Assembly (NCBI GenBank): GCA_963782985.1
Contig: CAWALU010000005.1
Span: forward strand, 124,001-188,000
Reading direction: 5' to 3'
Source of the DNA: CAVSWT01 sp963782985
GTDB lineage: Bacteria; Bacteroidota; Ignavibacteria; Ignavibacteriales; Ignavibacteriaceae
Length of the DNA stretch: 64,000 bases
Part shown: one piece after another, positions 25,723-35,826 of the stretch
How positions within the stretch are numbered: the first letter of the stretch is position 1
How the letters are laid out: each line of letters opens with the position of its first letter
Notes under the pieces: generated by a model
What the model was told of the DNA's origin: nothing
Databases searched by the model: none
What the model saw: only the letters and a program-made list of their open reading frames with translations
Translations under genes and position numbers: made by a program

Positions 25723-27741
25723 ATGTCTATAATATCTAAAGAGATTGATGAACTCGCTATAAATACAATTAGATTTTTAGCTGTAGATGGTGTGCAGAAA
25801 GCTAACTCGGGGCATCCCGGCGCGCCTATGGCTTTGGCTCCAATTGCTTATACCTTGTACTCAAAATATATGAACCATAATCCCGCAAATCCTAAATGGG
25901 TTAATAGAGATAGATTTATATTATCTAACGGACACGCCAGCATGCTCTTATATTCTACTTTACATTTATGTGGATATAAAATTTCGATTGACGACTTAAA
26001 ACAATTTAGGCAGTGGGGAAGCATTACGCCCGGGCATCCTGAATATGGATTGACGCCGGGGGTTGAAACTACAACCGGACCTTTGGGACAAGGCTTTGCT
26101 AACGCAGTAGGCATGGCAATTTCACAAGAATTTCTTGCCGCAAAATTTAATAAAGATGATGCAAAAATTTTAGATCATTTTATTTACGGAATATGCAGTG
26201 ACGGTGATATGATGGAGGGGATTTCACACGAAGCTGCATCATTAGCGGCGCATTTAAAATTGAAAAAATTAATTTTCTTTTATGATGATAACAGTATCTC
26301 TATTGATGGCCCTACTTCTTTAGCTTTTTCCGAAAATGTCGGAAAAAGATTTGAAGCTTACGGCTGGCAGGTGCAGCATATTGAAGATGTTAATGATACA
26401 GATACTATTGAAAAAGCAATTAAAGCAGCACAGGCTGATGACAGACCTTCGTTCATTGTTACCAAAACACACATAGGATACGGCAGCCCCAATAAACAGG
26501 ATAAAGAATCTTCCCATGGTTCACCTTTAGGAGAAGAGGAAGTTAAATTAACTAAAAATAAATTAGGCTGGAAAGAAGATTCCAATTTCTTTGTTCCTAA
26601 AAAAGTAATCGAAGTTTTTAGCAAAGTTCAAAAAGATGGAGCTGAAAAAGAAAAAGAATGGAATGAACTTTTTAAAAATTATAAATCTAAATATCCTGAT
26701 GAAGCAAAGTTATTTGAAAATGTAACTTCAGGAGAATTTGGTAATGAATGGAAATCAAAACTTCCTTCATTCAAAGACGAAGGTAAAGCGATGGCGACAA
26801 GAGCGGCATCGGGTAAAGTGTTAAATTCTATCGCTGCTTATCTTCCCACATTAATTGGTGGTTCCGCTGATCTTGAACCTTCCAACAATACTTATTTAAA
26901 AGATTACGATAAGTTTTCTTCAACTAGCTATGGCGGGAGAAATTTTCACTTCGGCGTTCGCGAACATGGAATGACAAGCATCTTAAACGGCATGTCAATT
27001 TACGGCGGAGTAATTCCGTATGGCGGCACATTTTTAATTTTTTCTGATTACGCGCGACCCGCAATTAGATTGGGCGCTATCTCTGAAATAAGAACAATTT
27101 TGGTTTACACTCACGATAGTATCGGGCTGGGTGAAGACGGACCAACTCATCAGCCAATAGAACATTTGGCTTCGTTGCGGGCAATTCCTAAAGTTTTGGT
27201 AATACGTCCCGCGGATGCTAATGAAACGGCGTATGCCTGGCGGGCGGCTATTGAGCATACAGAAAGTCCGGTCGCATTAGCTTTAACGCGGCAGGGTTTG
27301 CCGGTTTTAGATCAAAGTAAATATCCTTCGGCAGAAGGTTTACTTAAAGGCGCTTACATTTTAAAAGAGAGCGAAGGAACTCCGGATTTAATTTTGATGG
27401 CTTCAGGTTCGGAAGTTTCATTATCGCTACAAGCTGCTGAAGAATTATCAACTGATGGAACAAAGGTTAGGGTGGTAAGCTTCCCGAGCTGGGAACTTTT
27501 TGAAAAGCAAAATGAAGATTATAAAAATTCTATATTTCCAAAATCAGTTAAAGCAAGAGTCTCCATTGAAGCGGGAGTTAGACAAGGGTGGGAAAAATAT
27601 ACAGGCGATTTTGGCGAATCAATTAGCATTGAAAAATTCGGTTCATCCGCCCCGGGAAAGATAGTAATGGAAAAATATGGTTTCACCAAAGAGAACGTTG
27701 TAAATACAGCTAAAAAAGTTTTAAAGAATTTGAAGAAATAA
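25723..27741 (+). CDS. tkt: Transketolase
   Basis: This 672-residue thiamine-diphosphate enzyme transfers two-carbon units in the pentose phosphate pathway. Visible motifs are SGHPGAPMALAP at the N-terminus, the ThDP-binding CSDGDMMEGISHEA, the catalytic FGVREHGMTSILNGMS Glu/His segment and HDSIGLGEDGPTHQPIE. The ATG at 25723 has GGAG at 25710-25713; the in-frame TTG at 25693 is rejected. Full-length single chain, as usual in bacteria. Confidence 0.97.
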   Translation: MSIISKEIDELAINTIRFLAVDGVQKANSGHPGAPMALAPIAYTLYSKYMNHNPANPKWVNRDRFILSNGHASMLLYSTLHLCGYKISIDDLKQFRQWGSITPGHPEYGLTPGVETTTGPLGQGFANAVGMAISQEFLAAKFNKDDAKILDHFIYGICSDGDMMEGISHEAASLAAHLKLKKLIFFYDDNSISIDGPTSLAFSENVGKRFEAYGWQVQHIEDVNDTDTIEKAIKAAQADDRPSFIVTKTHIGYGSPNKQDKESSHGSPLGEEEVKLTKNKLGWKEDSNFFVPKKVIEVFSKVQKDGAEKEKEWNELFKNYKSKYPDEAKLFENVTSGEFGNEWKSKLPSFKDEGKAMATRAASGKVLNSIAAYLPTLIGGSADLEPSNNTYLKDYDKFSSTSYGGRNFHFGVREHGMTSILNGMSIYGGVIPYGGTFLIFSDYARPAIRLGAISEIRTILVYTHDSIGLGEDGPTHQPIEHLASLRAIPKVLVIRPADANETAYAWRAAIEHTESPVALALTRQGLPVLDQSKYPSAEGLLKGAYILKESEGTPDLILMASGSEVSLSLQAAEELSTDGTKVRVVSFPSWELFEKQNEDYKNSIFPKSVKARVSIEAGVRQGWEKYTGDFGESISIEKFGSSAPGKIVMEKYGFTKENVVNTAKKVLKNLKK

Positions 27742-27755
27742 AAAGTTGGAGTTTG

Positions 27756-28502
27756 ATGAATTTTAATTGGAAGTTAAATTTCAACTCTTTTTTAAATGCA
27801 GCTATTATAATTACTGCAGGATTATTATTGCAATCTTGCAGTACAAGTTTTAAAATTATAGATAAGCCAATCTCATTTTCGAATGAACGAATTAATCTAA
27901 CTGAAGAATATCAAAAAAATCATTACGGTATTGAAAAAGAAAATATTTCTATCATCCCGAAAATCATTGTCCTTCATTGGACTGCTATAAATAGTCTAAA
28001 AAAAACCTTCGATACTTTTAATCAGGAAAAGTTAGAAGGCTCTCGACCGGATTTAACTAACGCCGGACAAGTAAATGTTTCAATTCAATTCGTAGTTGAT
28101 AAGAATGGCGATGTGTATAGGCTTATGCCCGAAACCGAAATGGCGCGCCATGTTATTGGAATTAATTATTGTTCAATCGGAGTTGAAAATATCGGCGGGG
28201 AAAATGACGTTGATGATCTTACTGATGACCAAATAGAATCGAATATAGAATTAATCCGATATCTTGTAAAAAAGCATCCTACCATAGAATATTTAATTGG
28301 GCATTTTGAATACCGCGAATTTGAAGGCCATCCTTTATGGAAAGAAATTGATTCGACTTACCGAACGGAAAAATTTGATCCCGGTAATAGATTTATGAAC
28401 GCTGTAAGAACTGGAGTTTCCGATCTTCATTTAAAGGGAGTGAAAGTAGTTAGAGACGAAAATAAAAAGTCAAAAATTAAAAAAGCAAAGGCGCCTAAGT
28501 GA
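27756..28502 (+). CDS. N-acetylmuramoyl-L-alanine amidase (Amidase_2), lipoprotein
   Basis: This 248-residue lipoprotein (lipobox LLLQSC) would cut the bond between MurNAc and L-Ala in peptidoglycan. The Amidase_2/PGRP fold is shown by the zinc-ligand segments IVLHWTA, MARHVIGINYCSIGVEN and the late GHFEYREFEGHP. The C-terminus is Lys-rich. GGAG lies just ahead of the ATG at 27756; the preceding TTG is not preferred. It follows transketolase by 14 bases but is likely an envelope-recycling or remodelling gene. Confidence 0.87.
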   Translation: MNFNWKLNFNSFLNAAIIITAGLLLQSCSTSFKIIDKPISFSNERINLTEEYQKNHYGIEKENISIIPKIIVLHWTAINSLKKTFDTFNQEKLEGSRPDLTNAGQVNVSIQFVVDKNGDVYRLMPETEMARHVIGINYCSIGVENIGGENDVDDLTDDQIESNIELIRYLVKKHPTIEYLIGHFEYREFEGHPLWKEIDSTYRTEKFDPGNRFMNAVRTGVSDLHLKGVKVVRDENKKSKIKKAKAPK

Positions 28503-28533
28503 ATTGGGGTTACCTGTATATTAGGACATTCAT

Positions 28534-29148
28534 TTAAACCAAATATTTAATTATTACAAACCCGCCGATTAACATTACTGTAAAAGAAATTGCCAGCCAG
28601 TTAAAATATTTATCGATAAAAGTTTTAATTGTCGGTCCAAATTTCCAGATTAAAAATGCCACGAGAAAAAACCTTGCGCCCCGGCTAATAACAGAAGCGA
28701 TTATAAACATTATCAAATTTATATTAAAAGCGCCTGATGAAATTGTAAAAACTTTATAAGGAAGCGGAGTAAACCCCGCGGTAAAAATTATCCAGAAATC
28801 ATATTGCTCATACATTTTCTGAACTTTAAAAAATAATTCGTGCGTAAAGCCCGGAACATTAGTAAAGAAAAAATTTGCTACGCTTGTAAATTCATTTGCT
28901 GGCGTCCACCAAACAAAATGCCCGATAGAATAACCGAGCAAAGCCCCAAGTATAGACGCTATAGTACAAATGCCTGCATAGTTAAAAGCTTTTTTAGTAG
29001 AACCGAGAACCAAAGCAATTAAAAGAGCATCGGGTGGAATGGGGAAAAATGAAGATTCGGCAAAAGCTAAAATGAATAATGCAATTCCCCCGTAAGGAGA
29101 ATCTGCCCAGCTTAAAACCCAATCATAAAGCCTGCGTATAAATTTCAT
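28534..29148 (-). CDS. DedA / YqaA-type VTT-domain membrane protein
   Basis: This 204-residue inner-membrane protein has the VTT (SNARE-associated) domain form: FAESSFFPIPPDALLIALVLG near residues 28-48, GALLGYSIGHFVW, and a re-entrant FTPLPYKVFTISSGAF near 120. It is most like the YqaA branch of DedA proteins. Members of this superfamily move lipids or carriers across the membrane; the role of this one is unknown. It converges with the amidase gene. Confidence 0.88.
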   Translation of the reverse strand: MKFIRRLYDWVLSWADSPYGGIALFILAFAESSFFPIPPDALLIALVLGSTKKAFNYAGICTIASILGALLGYSIGHFVWWTPANEFTSVANFFFTNVPGFTHELFFKVQKMYEQYDFWIIFTAGFTPLPYKVFTISSGAFNINLIMFIIASVISRGARFFLVAFLIWKFGPTIKTFIDKYFNWLAISFTVMLIGGFVIIKYLV

Positions 29149-29282
29149 GTAGTAATTTTAAGATTTTGAAAGATTAACTTAGCAAAAAAATATTTTATTC
29201 TAAAAAACTTTTTTCAATATAAAATTGAATCATATCTTATTTACAACTAACTTTTCACTCAACAAATTATAGCAGTTTTTTT

Positions 29283-30404
29283 ATGGCTGAAGTAAAATCC
29301 GATCGTCTTCTTTCACTTGATGTTTTTAGGGGAATAACAATTGCGGGAATGATACTTGTAAACAATCCCGGCTCATGGGGAAATATTTATCCCGCATTAG
29401 AACATGCAAAATGGAACGGCGTAACGCCCACTGATTTAATTTTCCCTTTTTTCCTTTTTATTGTCGGCGTTGCCATTACTTTTTCCTTAACTAAAAGAAA
29501 AGAGCGCGGCGATAATCAAACAAAATTAATTTTAAATATTTTTAGAAGAGCGGCAATTCTTTTTGGATTAGGTTTAATTCTCGCAGGCTTTCCGAACTAT
29601 GATTTTTCAGTAATTAGAATTCCGGGCGTGCTGCAGCGGATTGCGGTAGTTTATTTAATATCTTCAATCATCTTTTTAAAAGCGAATTTCAAAACAATAA
29701 TTTATTTGTCCGCAGCCCTGCTTATAATTTATTGGCTGATGATGACTTTGATTCCTGTACCCGGCGTTGGATATGCGAACTTAGAACCAACCACAAACCT
29801 CGCAGCCTGGCTTGACAGAACTGTTCTCGGCAGCCATTTATGGGCTTCGTCAAAAGTTTGGGATCCTGAAGGAATATTAAGTACAGTTCCTGCAATTTCA
29901 ACTTGCTTGTTTGGAATCTTAACCGGCTATTGGCTAAAAAGTAATAATGATAATATCACAAAAACAGTTTGGCTTTTTGTTTTTGGAAATATCGGATTAG
30001 TGTTGGGAATAATTTGGGACATTTGGTTTCCCATTAATAAAAGCATTTGGACAAGCTCTTATGTTATTTTTACAGCCGGAATGGCTCTTCACTTTCTCGG
30101 AATTTGTTATTGGTTCATCGATATTAAAGGCTATAAATGGTGGACAAAACCATTTGTGGTTTACGGCTTAAATGCAATTACAGTTTTTTTCCTTTCGGGT
30201 ATAGTTGGTAGATTGATGAACATGATTAAAGTAGGAGCGGCAAACGGCGACACCTTAAGTTTAAAAACTTATCTTTACAATAATTTCTTTTTGTCCTGGC
30301 TTCAGCCGATAAATGCTTCATTAGCATGGGCGCTTTGTTACGTAATTATTTGGCTGGGATTGATGTGGATATTATACGCAAGGAAAATATTTATAAAAGT
30401 ATAA
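29283..30404 (+). CDS. Membrane acyltransferase, HGSNAT/NagX (DUF5009) type
   Basis: This 373-residue protein has about ten membrane segments and the N-terminal motif RLLSLDVFRGITIAGMILVN followed by TPTDLIFPFFLFIVGVAI, the hallmarks of the COG4299 heparan-alpha-glucosaminide N-acetyltransferase-like family. By family it would move an acetyl group across the membrane onto an amino sugar. The start at 29283 is supported by good N-terminal alignment to the family; it stands alone. Confidence 0.87.
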   Translation: MAEVKSDRLLSLDVFRGITIAGMILVNNPGSWGNIYPALEHAKWNGVTPTDLIFPFFLFIVGVAITFSLTKRKERGDNQTKLILNIFRRAAILFGLGLILAGFPNYDFSVIRIPGVLQRIAVVYLISSIIFLKANFKTIIYLSAALLIIYWLMMTLIPVPGVGYANLEPTTNLAAWLDRTVLGSHLWASSKVWDPEGILSTVPAISTCLFGILTGYWLKSNNDNITKTVWLFVFGNIGLVLGIIWDIWFPINKSIWTSSYVIFTAGMALHFLGICYWFIDIKGYKWWTKPFVVYGLNAITVFFLSGIVGRLMNMIKVGAANGDTLSLKTYLYNNFFLSWLQPINASLAWALCYVIIWLGLMWILYARKIFIKV

Positions 30405-30573
30405 TTAAGAATTTTATCGATAATATTCATTTGAAATCATAATAAAAAATATTTTAAAAATAGAACAAATGAGTTATTGCGTTATATATAATGTAAACCT
30501 AATTTTGTACTGCTTTTTGGTTAAGGAACTTAGCCAAAATAATAAACTATCCCTCAACAATCTGGAGAATTAA

Positions 30574-31131
30574 ATGAAAAAACTTTTTGCAATTTTTACT
30601 GTAACCCTTCTGCTTTCAGGTATTTCATTTTCACAAACTAACCCTATGTATTTTGGAGGCGCCTTAAATTTAGGTCTTCCGGTTGGTACATTTGGTGATA
30701 TCGCAGGAATGGGTATTGGAGTAACAGGTCAATTTGAAATGAAATTTACGCCTAATTTAATTGGTACCGGAACAATCGGTTATATGAAATGGGGTGGTAA
30801 AGATTTCGGTACCGGAACTTATAGTATTTCTACCGTTCCAATTTTAGTGGGAGCTAAATATTATTTTACCCCGACTGCTCCAGTTTATGGAATGGCTAAT
30901 TTGGGTATAACTATTCTTTCTCAATCTATTGATTTTAAAAATTCTATTTATAATCAGTACCTTGGCAGTATAAGCGGAAGCACAAGTTCAAGCGAGTTTA
31001 CTTTTGCCATTGGCGGCGGTTATGAAGTCCCTTTAACTCCAACTATTATTTTAGATTTAAACGCTGCTTTTAACATTATTAGCAATGCAAACTATATTGG
31101 TATTAAAGCCGGAGTAAAATTTCCCTTATAA
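30574..31131 (+). CDS. Outer-membrane beta-barrel protein, small
   Basis: This 185-residue protein has a signal peptide (cleavage near SFSQ), Gly- and aromatic-rich strands (GGALNLGLPVGTFGD, ATFAIGGGYEVPLTP type patterns) and a C-terminus ending VKFPL, consistent with a small OmpA/OmpX-like barrel. It is similar in length and style to the product at 24837. GGAG lies before the ATG. A strong terminator follows. Confidence 0.75.
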   Translation: MKKLFAIFTVTLLLSGISFSQTNPMYFGGALNLGLPVGTFGDIAGMGIGVTGQFEMKFTPNLIGTGTIGYMKWGGKDFGTGTYSISTVPILVGAKYYFTPTAPVYGMANLGITILSQSIDFKNSIYNQYLGSISGSTSSSEFTFAIGGGYEVPLTPTIILDLNAAFNIISNANYIGIKAGVKFPL

Positions 31132-31154
31132 ATATTTATTTAGTTTTTACACCA

Positions 31155-31186
31155 AGCGGCATTCGCAATTGGATGCCGCTTTTTTA
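31155..31186 (+). terminator. Rho-independent terminator
   Basis: AGCGGCAT (31155-31162) pairs with ATGCCGCT (31173-31180), followed by a T-run. It ends the small barrel gene before malQ. Confidence 0.9.
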
Positions 31187-31239
31187 TTTTCCTTCCTCAA
31201 TTACCTATATTTAAAATCAAAAAAAATAAGGAAATCTAA

Positions 31240-32772
31240 ATGAAATTTGAACGCAGCGCCGGAATTTTGCTTCATCCAACTTCTTTGCCTGGTAAATTTG
31301 GAATTGGGGATTTAGGGAATGAGGCATATAATTTTGTAAATTTTCTTGAATCAGCGGGTCAAAAATTATGGCAGGTTTTTCCTTTAGGACCTACAGGTTA
31401 TGGGGATTCTCCCTACCAATGTTTTTCTGCTTTTGCCGGAAACCCGCTTCTTGTTAGTCCCGAAAAATTAAAAGACGAAGGCTTGCTATCAGAAGAAGAT
31501 TTAAATAATCTTCCAAATTTCAATCCATCGCAAATTGATTTTGGAGAAGTTATAGACTTCAAAAAAAATATTCTGCACAAAGCGTTTCAGAATTTCAAAA
31601 AAAATGATGGTCAGAATGAAAGTGAGTTTAATAATTTTGTTGATTCAAATTCTGAATGGTTAGATGACTTTACTTTTTTTATGGCTGCTAAGGATTATCA
31701 TGGCGGTGCTTTGTGGACTGAGTGGGAGAAGGGTTTAGTGTTAAGAGATAAAAAAGTTTTGGATGAGTGGAAAGAAAAATTAGCTGATGGAATTTTGTAC
31801 CACAAATTCGTTCAATTTCATTTTAAAACTCAATGGTCTAAACTTAAAGAATACGCTAACTCTAAAGGAATTAAAATAATTGGCGATATGCCTATTTATA
31901 TTGCTTATGACAGCGCCGACCTTTGGGCAAATAAATCTTTGTTCACTGTGGATAAGGAAGGAAATCTTGAAACAGTCGCCGGCGTGCCTCCTGATTATTT
32001 TAGCGCAACGGGACAGTTGTGGGGCAATCCGCTATACAAATGGAATGAGATGGAGAAAGATGATTTTAATTGGTGGAGAAAGCGCATTAATAATTTGTTG
32101 CAGCTTGTGGATATAATTCGCATCGATCACTTTAGAGGCTTTGACGCTTATTGGGAAATCCAAGGCGGAGCGGAAACAGCTGAAAAAGGAAAATGGATTA
32201 AAGCGCCGGGTGAAAAATTATTTAAAGCAATTCAAAATCATCTCGGTACTTTGCCCATCATCGCTGAAGATTTAGGCGTTATTACCAAAAGCGTGGAAGC
32301 CTTAAGAGATAAATTTAATTTTCCTGGAATAAAAATAATGCAGTTTGCCTTTGGAACTGATATGGAGGAAAAATTTTTACCGCATAATTTTATCCAAAAT
32401 TGCGTGGTGCATACCGGCTCGCATGATAACGATACCACCAAAAGTTATTTTGATAAAGAGAAAAATAACGACAATGATATTTACGAACACGCTCAAAAAT
32501 ATTTAAATTATTTTGGCGATGATATTGTCGGTGAATTAATTCGCGTTGCTTATGCTTCGGTAGCTGATAGCGTTGTTATTCCGATGCAGGATATTTTAAT
32601 GCTTGGCAATGAAGCCAGGATGAACTTTCCCGGTAAGCTGGGCGGCAATTGGGCGTGGAGATTTACCTGGGCACAGGTTCCGTACGAACTTCAATATTAT
32701 TATAAAGGTTTAGCTGAATTATACGAGCGTCCGCCTAAACCTAAAAAGGAAATTGAGTTAAAAGAAAATTAA
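31240..32772 (+). CDS. malQ: 4-alpha-glucanotransferase (amylomaltase)
   Basis: This 510-residue cytoplasmic GH77 enzyme moves glucan segments between malto-oligosaccharides. Visible are the N-terminal RSAGILLHPTSLPG, GPTGYGDSPYQCFSAFAGNP, the nucleophile Asp in IRIDHFRGFDAYWE, the Glu in IAEDLG and HTGSHDNDT. The length is that of the short, bacterial MalQ type. A TerB-like gene follows at 20 bases. It connects with the amylase and trehalose genes. Confidence 0.97.
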   Translation: MKFERSAGILLHPTSLPGKFGIGDLGNEAYNFVNFLESAGQKLWQVFPLGPTGYGDSPYQCFSAFAGNPLLVSPEKLKDEGLLSEEDLNNLPNFNPSQIDFGEVIDFKKNILHKAFQNFKKNDGQNESEFNNFVDSNSEWLDDFTFFMAAKDYHGGALWTEWEKGLVLRDKKVLDEWKEKLADGILYHKFVQFHFKTQWSKLKEYANSKGIKIIGDMPIYIAYDSADLWANKSLFTVDKEGNLETVAGVPPDYFSATGQLWGNPLYKWNEMEKDDFNWWRKRINNLLQLVDIIRIDHFRGFDAYWEIQGGAETAEKGKWIKAPGEKLFKAIQNHLGTLPIIAEDLGVITKSVEALRDKFNFPGIKIMQFAFGTDMEEKFLPHNFIQNCVVHTGSHDNDTTKSYFDKEKNNDNDIYEHAQKYLNYFGDDIVGELIRVAYASVADSVVIPMQDILMLGNEARMNFPGKLGGNWAWRFTWAQVPYELQYYYKGLAELYERPPKPKKEIELKEN

Positions 32773-32792
32773 TCAACATAAAAAAAGATTTA

Positions 32793-33260
32793 ATGATGTT
32801 AGAATTTTTAAAAAAAATATTATTGCCTGGGAGCGAAGATGAAGAGCGCGGCGGCGAATTTAATCACGAAAAAAAAATTCAAATAGCAACATGCGCTTTA
32901 TTTGTTGAACTGGCAAAAGCTGACGATGATTTTACCGATGTTGAAAGAAGTAAAATAATTTCCATAATGAAAAATACTTTTAGCATTAACGAAGAATATG
33001 TGAAGGAATTAATAGAACTTTCAGAATCAAAAGTAAACCAAAGCGTAAGCGTTTATGAATTTACAACAGTAATAAATAATAACTTCAGCAAAAGCGAAAA
33101 ATTTGATTTGCTTGCAAACCTTTGGCGGCTGGTTTATGTTGATGATTCGCTAAATAGATACGAAGACGGATTGATGAGAAAACTTGGAACGCTTTTAAAT
33201 TTAGAACACAGCGATTTAATTTCCGCAAAACTTTTGGCTAAACAAGAAAAAGAGAAATAA
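32793..33260 (+). CDS. TerB-like protein
   Basis: This 155-residue soluble protein matches the tellurite-resistance TerB-like domain: ALFVELAKADDDFTDVERSKI near the start and LWRLVYVDDSLNRYEDGLMRKL near residue 110, both acidic helix pairs as in the COG4103 group. The biochemical role of such stand-alone proteins is unknown. The alternative start at 32796 is equally possible. It shares a likely transcript with malQ. Confidence 0.82.
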   Translation: MMLEFLKKILLPGSEDEERGGEFNHEKKIQIATCALFVELAKADDDFTDVERSKIISIMKNTFSINEEYVKELIELSESKVNQSVSVYEFTTVINNNFSKSEKFDLLANLWRLVYVDDSLNRYEDGLMRKLGTLLNLEHSDLISAKLLAKQEKEK

Positions 33261-33287
33261 ATATTCAAACATTTTTTTTGCATGAAT

Positions 33288-33917
33288 TTATCTTTTAAAT
33301 TCATTTTCAATAGCGCTTGTAATTTTTTCACTTGTCGGTTCAACCTTGCTGGGATAGCGCGCAACTATGTTGCCATTTTTGGAAATTAAAAATTTTTCAA
33401 AATTCCATTTGATATCACCGCTTCCGGTAACTTCATTGGTGGTAAGTTTTTTATAAAGATCAATTCTATTTTTACCATTTACATCAATCTTATCAAACAA
33501 TTTAAATTTAACACCGTAATTAGTTGAACAGAAATTTTTTATCTCTTTATTTCCTCGGGGTTCTTGTCCGCCGAATTGATTACACGGGAAGGCAAGAATT
33601 TCAAACCCTTTATTTTTGTACTTTTCATAAATGTTTTCCAAACCTTCATACTGCGGCGTAAATCCGCATTCGCTTGCAACATTCACTATCAATAAAACTT
33701 TTCCTTTAAAGTTTGAAAGCGTAATTTTATTATCGCTCATATCAACAACGTTTATGTTACTTATGTTTGCAGAATTTTTATCATCGGAATCGCGCATTAT
33801 TTCACCAGATTTTGATTGAGATTTTATATGTTTATTTTTATTCGATTTATTTTTCGCCAATAAATTTATTGAAGCGGCAAAAATTAAAATTAAAAAAAGC
33901 GACAAAAGATTTTTCAT
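33288..33917 (-). CDS. Glutathione peroxidase-like thiol peroxidase, exported
   Basis: This 209-residue protein reduces peroxides, probably with thioredoxin-like donors. The GPx family motifs are clear: NVASECGFTPQYEGL (peroxidatic Cys, no selenocysteine), LAFPCNQFGGQEP (Gln and resolving-Cys region) and IKWNFEKFLI (Trp, Asn). The first ~20 residues form a signal peptide followed by a basic linker, so it acts outside the cytoplasm. It is divergent from the membrane-protein gene at 33961, sharing a 43-base control region. Confidence 0.94.
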   Translation of the reverse strand: MKNLLSLFLILIFAASINLLAKNKSNKNKHIKSQSKSGEIMRDSDDKNSANISNINVVDMSDNKITLSNFKGKVLLIVNVASECGFTPQYEGLENIYEKYKNKGFEILAFPCNQFGGQEPRGNKEIKNFCSTNYGVKFKLFDKIDVNGKNRIDLYKKLTTNEVTGSGDIKWNFEKFLISKNGNIVARYPSKVEPTSEKITSAIENEFKR

Positions 33918-33960
33918 TTCAGTCCAAAAACATTTAGAATTGTGAATTAACTATTTAAAT

Positions 33961-34821
33961 ATGTTTACAAAAAAACATTATATCAATGTAATTTCACTTT
34001 GCATATTATCGATTGTAACCTTTATCAATGGGTACAAACTTGCTTCGCATTTCACGCAGTTGCCGGCATTATTCAGCTTGCTATATATTTTAATTTTTTT
34101 ATCATTCTTTTTCATTATTGATAAGACAAAATTATCGCCGTTAAAAAAAGTATTGCCTACAATTCTTTCCTTATATGTTTTGCTTCCGTATTTACTGCTT
34201 ACATATTTTACTTCCAAAACAAATTTTGAAGGAAGGCTTATTGAAACCACAGAATTAATTTTTGCCGTAATCTTTGGAGCATTAATTATTCTCGCAAACA
34301 AATACATAAATCCTAAAAAATATAATTTTAATTTTTTTTTATTTGCTTTTTTATTCGGAATAATCTTAACGGTTAATTTTCATTTCTGCGTTGTATTATT
34401 AATAGCCGTACTTTATTTACTAAGAGAAAGCTTCCCTAAAATAATTTTGTTTTCAATTTTGACTGTCTTTTTTTATTTCATTGGTCTCAATATTTTTTCA
34501 GAATTTATTCCGCAGTTCAATCATAATATTTACTTCCCAGAAATTTCCGTTTGGTTAACGATCATAATTTTATCTATTACTGTTTATGCTGGCTGGTTAA
34601 TATCCGATTTGCAAGAACTATTTTTTGCTTCCGGAATAATGTTGTTTTTATATTTGACGGCTTCGTCAATTCCTAAAATTATTCAACTGGGATTTTATAA
34701 CGCCGTTAATCTTGACTTTAGTTTTTCGGCTTTGCTAATAGTAGTTCCGTTTTTAATGTTTTCAATTAAAGAATACCAAGTAGATAAATTTTTAGGGAAG
34801 ATTTATAAAGAAGATTTATAA
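33961..34821 (+). CDS. Hypothetical polytopic membrane protein
   Basis: I do not recognise a family. The 286-residue product is almost entirely hydrophobic, with about eight or nine membrane segments and short basic loops, and ends in a short charged tail (EYQVDKFLGKIYKEDL). No cysteine-rich or catalytic motif stands out. It is transcribed divergently from the peroxidase gene. Confidence 0.75.
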   Translation: MFTKKHYINVISLCILSIVTFINGYKLASHFTQLPALFSLLYILIFLSFFFIIDKTKLSPLKKVLPTILSLYVLLPYLLLTYFTSKTNFEGRLIETTELIFAVIFGALIILANKYINPKKYNFNFFLFAFLFGIILTVNFHFCVVLLIAVLYLLRESFPKIILFSILTVFFYFIGLNIFSEFIPQFNHNIYFPEISVWLTIIILSITVYAGWLISDLQELFFASGIMLFLYLTASSIPKIIQLGFYNAVNLDFSFSALLIVVPFLMFSIKEYQVDKFLGKIYKEDL

Positions 34822-34951
34822 GAGAATCTTTAACATTATATATTTAAATATGTAAAATATTTGGCGTGAGCATTTGACCTTCGACTTTTGAATTTGGTTT
34901 TAATTCTTTAATATAACTTCATAAAAATCTAATAATATTATAAAACAAAAA

Positions 34952-35809
34952 ATGAAAAAATATTTTATTCCATTCGTGGTATCTCTAACTATCATTTTCG
35001 CTTTTAATTTATTTGCTCAGGAAAAAGGAAATGAAAAACAAAACTGGTTTATAATTAATAAGGAAGATTTGTTAGCCAGAACTCATAATACAAAACACGC
35101 TGAAATATTTAGCAAATATGTTTCAGGCTATAATTTAGAAGTGTTAAAAGCTATTGACACTGTCCAATCAAAAGCGATAGATGGCGGCGGATATTTTATC
35201 GGGCTAAAAGCCGATCCGCCTGAAAGCCCGATTGGATACAATCTAAAATTATTTAAAAAACCGCTAATCAAACACACACGTGCCACAAGCTACTGCAGCG
35301 GTTCTACCTACGCTGTTTTTATTGAAGCTTTGAATTTTATTTTAAAAGATGAAGGGGCGAAATTATCTGATGATAGATACGAAGCTTTAAGAATGCAGGA
35401 ACTTGACGGGGGACGGCGTGAAGACGGAATTAAATTTTGGGGATGGTGGAATGCAAATGGTTTTGGCGATCAATTTGCTTTAACGCAGTATTCACAAATT
35501 GGAAAAAGGATAAAGCCGATTGAAGCAAAGCCCGGCGACTTTATGAATATATCATGGAAAAGTGGAAACGGACATTCAGTAATTTTTCTCGGCTGGTTTA
35601 TTAATGAAGATGGAGAAAAGAATATTGTCTATTGGGCGAGTCAACCTGGAACCAATGGTTATGGAAATGATGTAGTTCCGTTAAAACGAATTAAAGAAAT
35701 TTGCACGGTTCGATTGACAAACCCTGAAGCGCTTTTTAATTTTAATGTGGCTGCAAAAGTTGATACAACTATTGCGGGCGATAAAATTAATTGGGGGGGA
35801 AATGAATAA
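34952..35809 (+). CDS. Exported protein, possible papain-fold (CHAP/NlpC-like) enzyme
   Basis: This 285-residue protein has a signal peptide (cleavage near LFAQ). Residues ~110-125 contain ATSYCSGSTYAVFIEAL, a Cys at the start of a helix, and about 90 residues on comes GNGHSVIFLGWF, a His on a strand, then VYWASQPG. Cys-then-His in this setting fits a papain-like (CHAP or NlpC/P60-type) fold acting on peptides or cell wall. The PGDFMNISWKSGNGHSVIFL part is typical for such domains. Family assignment is an inference. Confidence 0.6.
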   Translation: MKKYFIPFVVSLTIIFAFNLFAQEKGNEKQNWFIINKEDLLARTHNTKHAEIFSKYVSGYNLEVLKAIDTVQSKAIDGGGYFIGLKADPPESPIGYNLKLFKKPLIKHTRATSYCSGSTYAVFIEALNFILKDEGAKLSDDRYEALRMQELDGGRREDGIKFWGWWNANGFGDQFALTQYSQIGKRIKPIEAKPGDFMNISWKSGNGHSVIFLGWFINEDGEKNIVYWASQPGTNGYGNDVVPLKRIKEICTVRLTNPEALFNFNVAAKVDTTIAGDKINWGGNE

Positions 35810-35826
35810 TAAAGTATTAAATTTAT

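Noticed and set aside
33288..33917. Selenocysteine in the glutathione peroxidase
   Set aside because: The active-site codon encodes Cys (ASECGFTP); no in-frame TGA is present.
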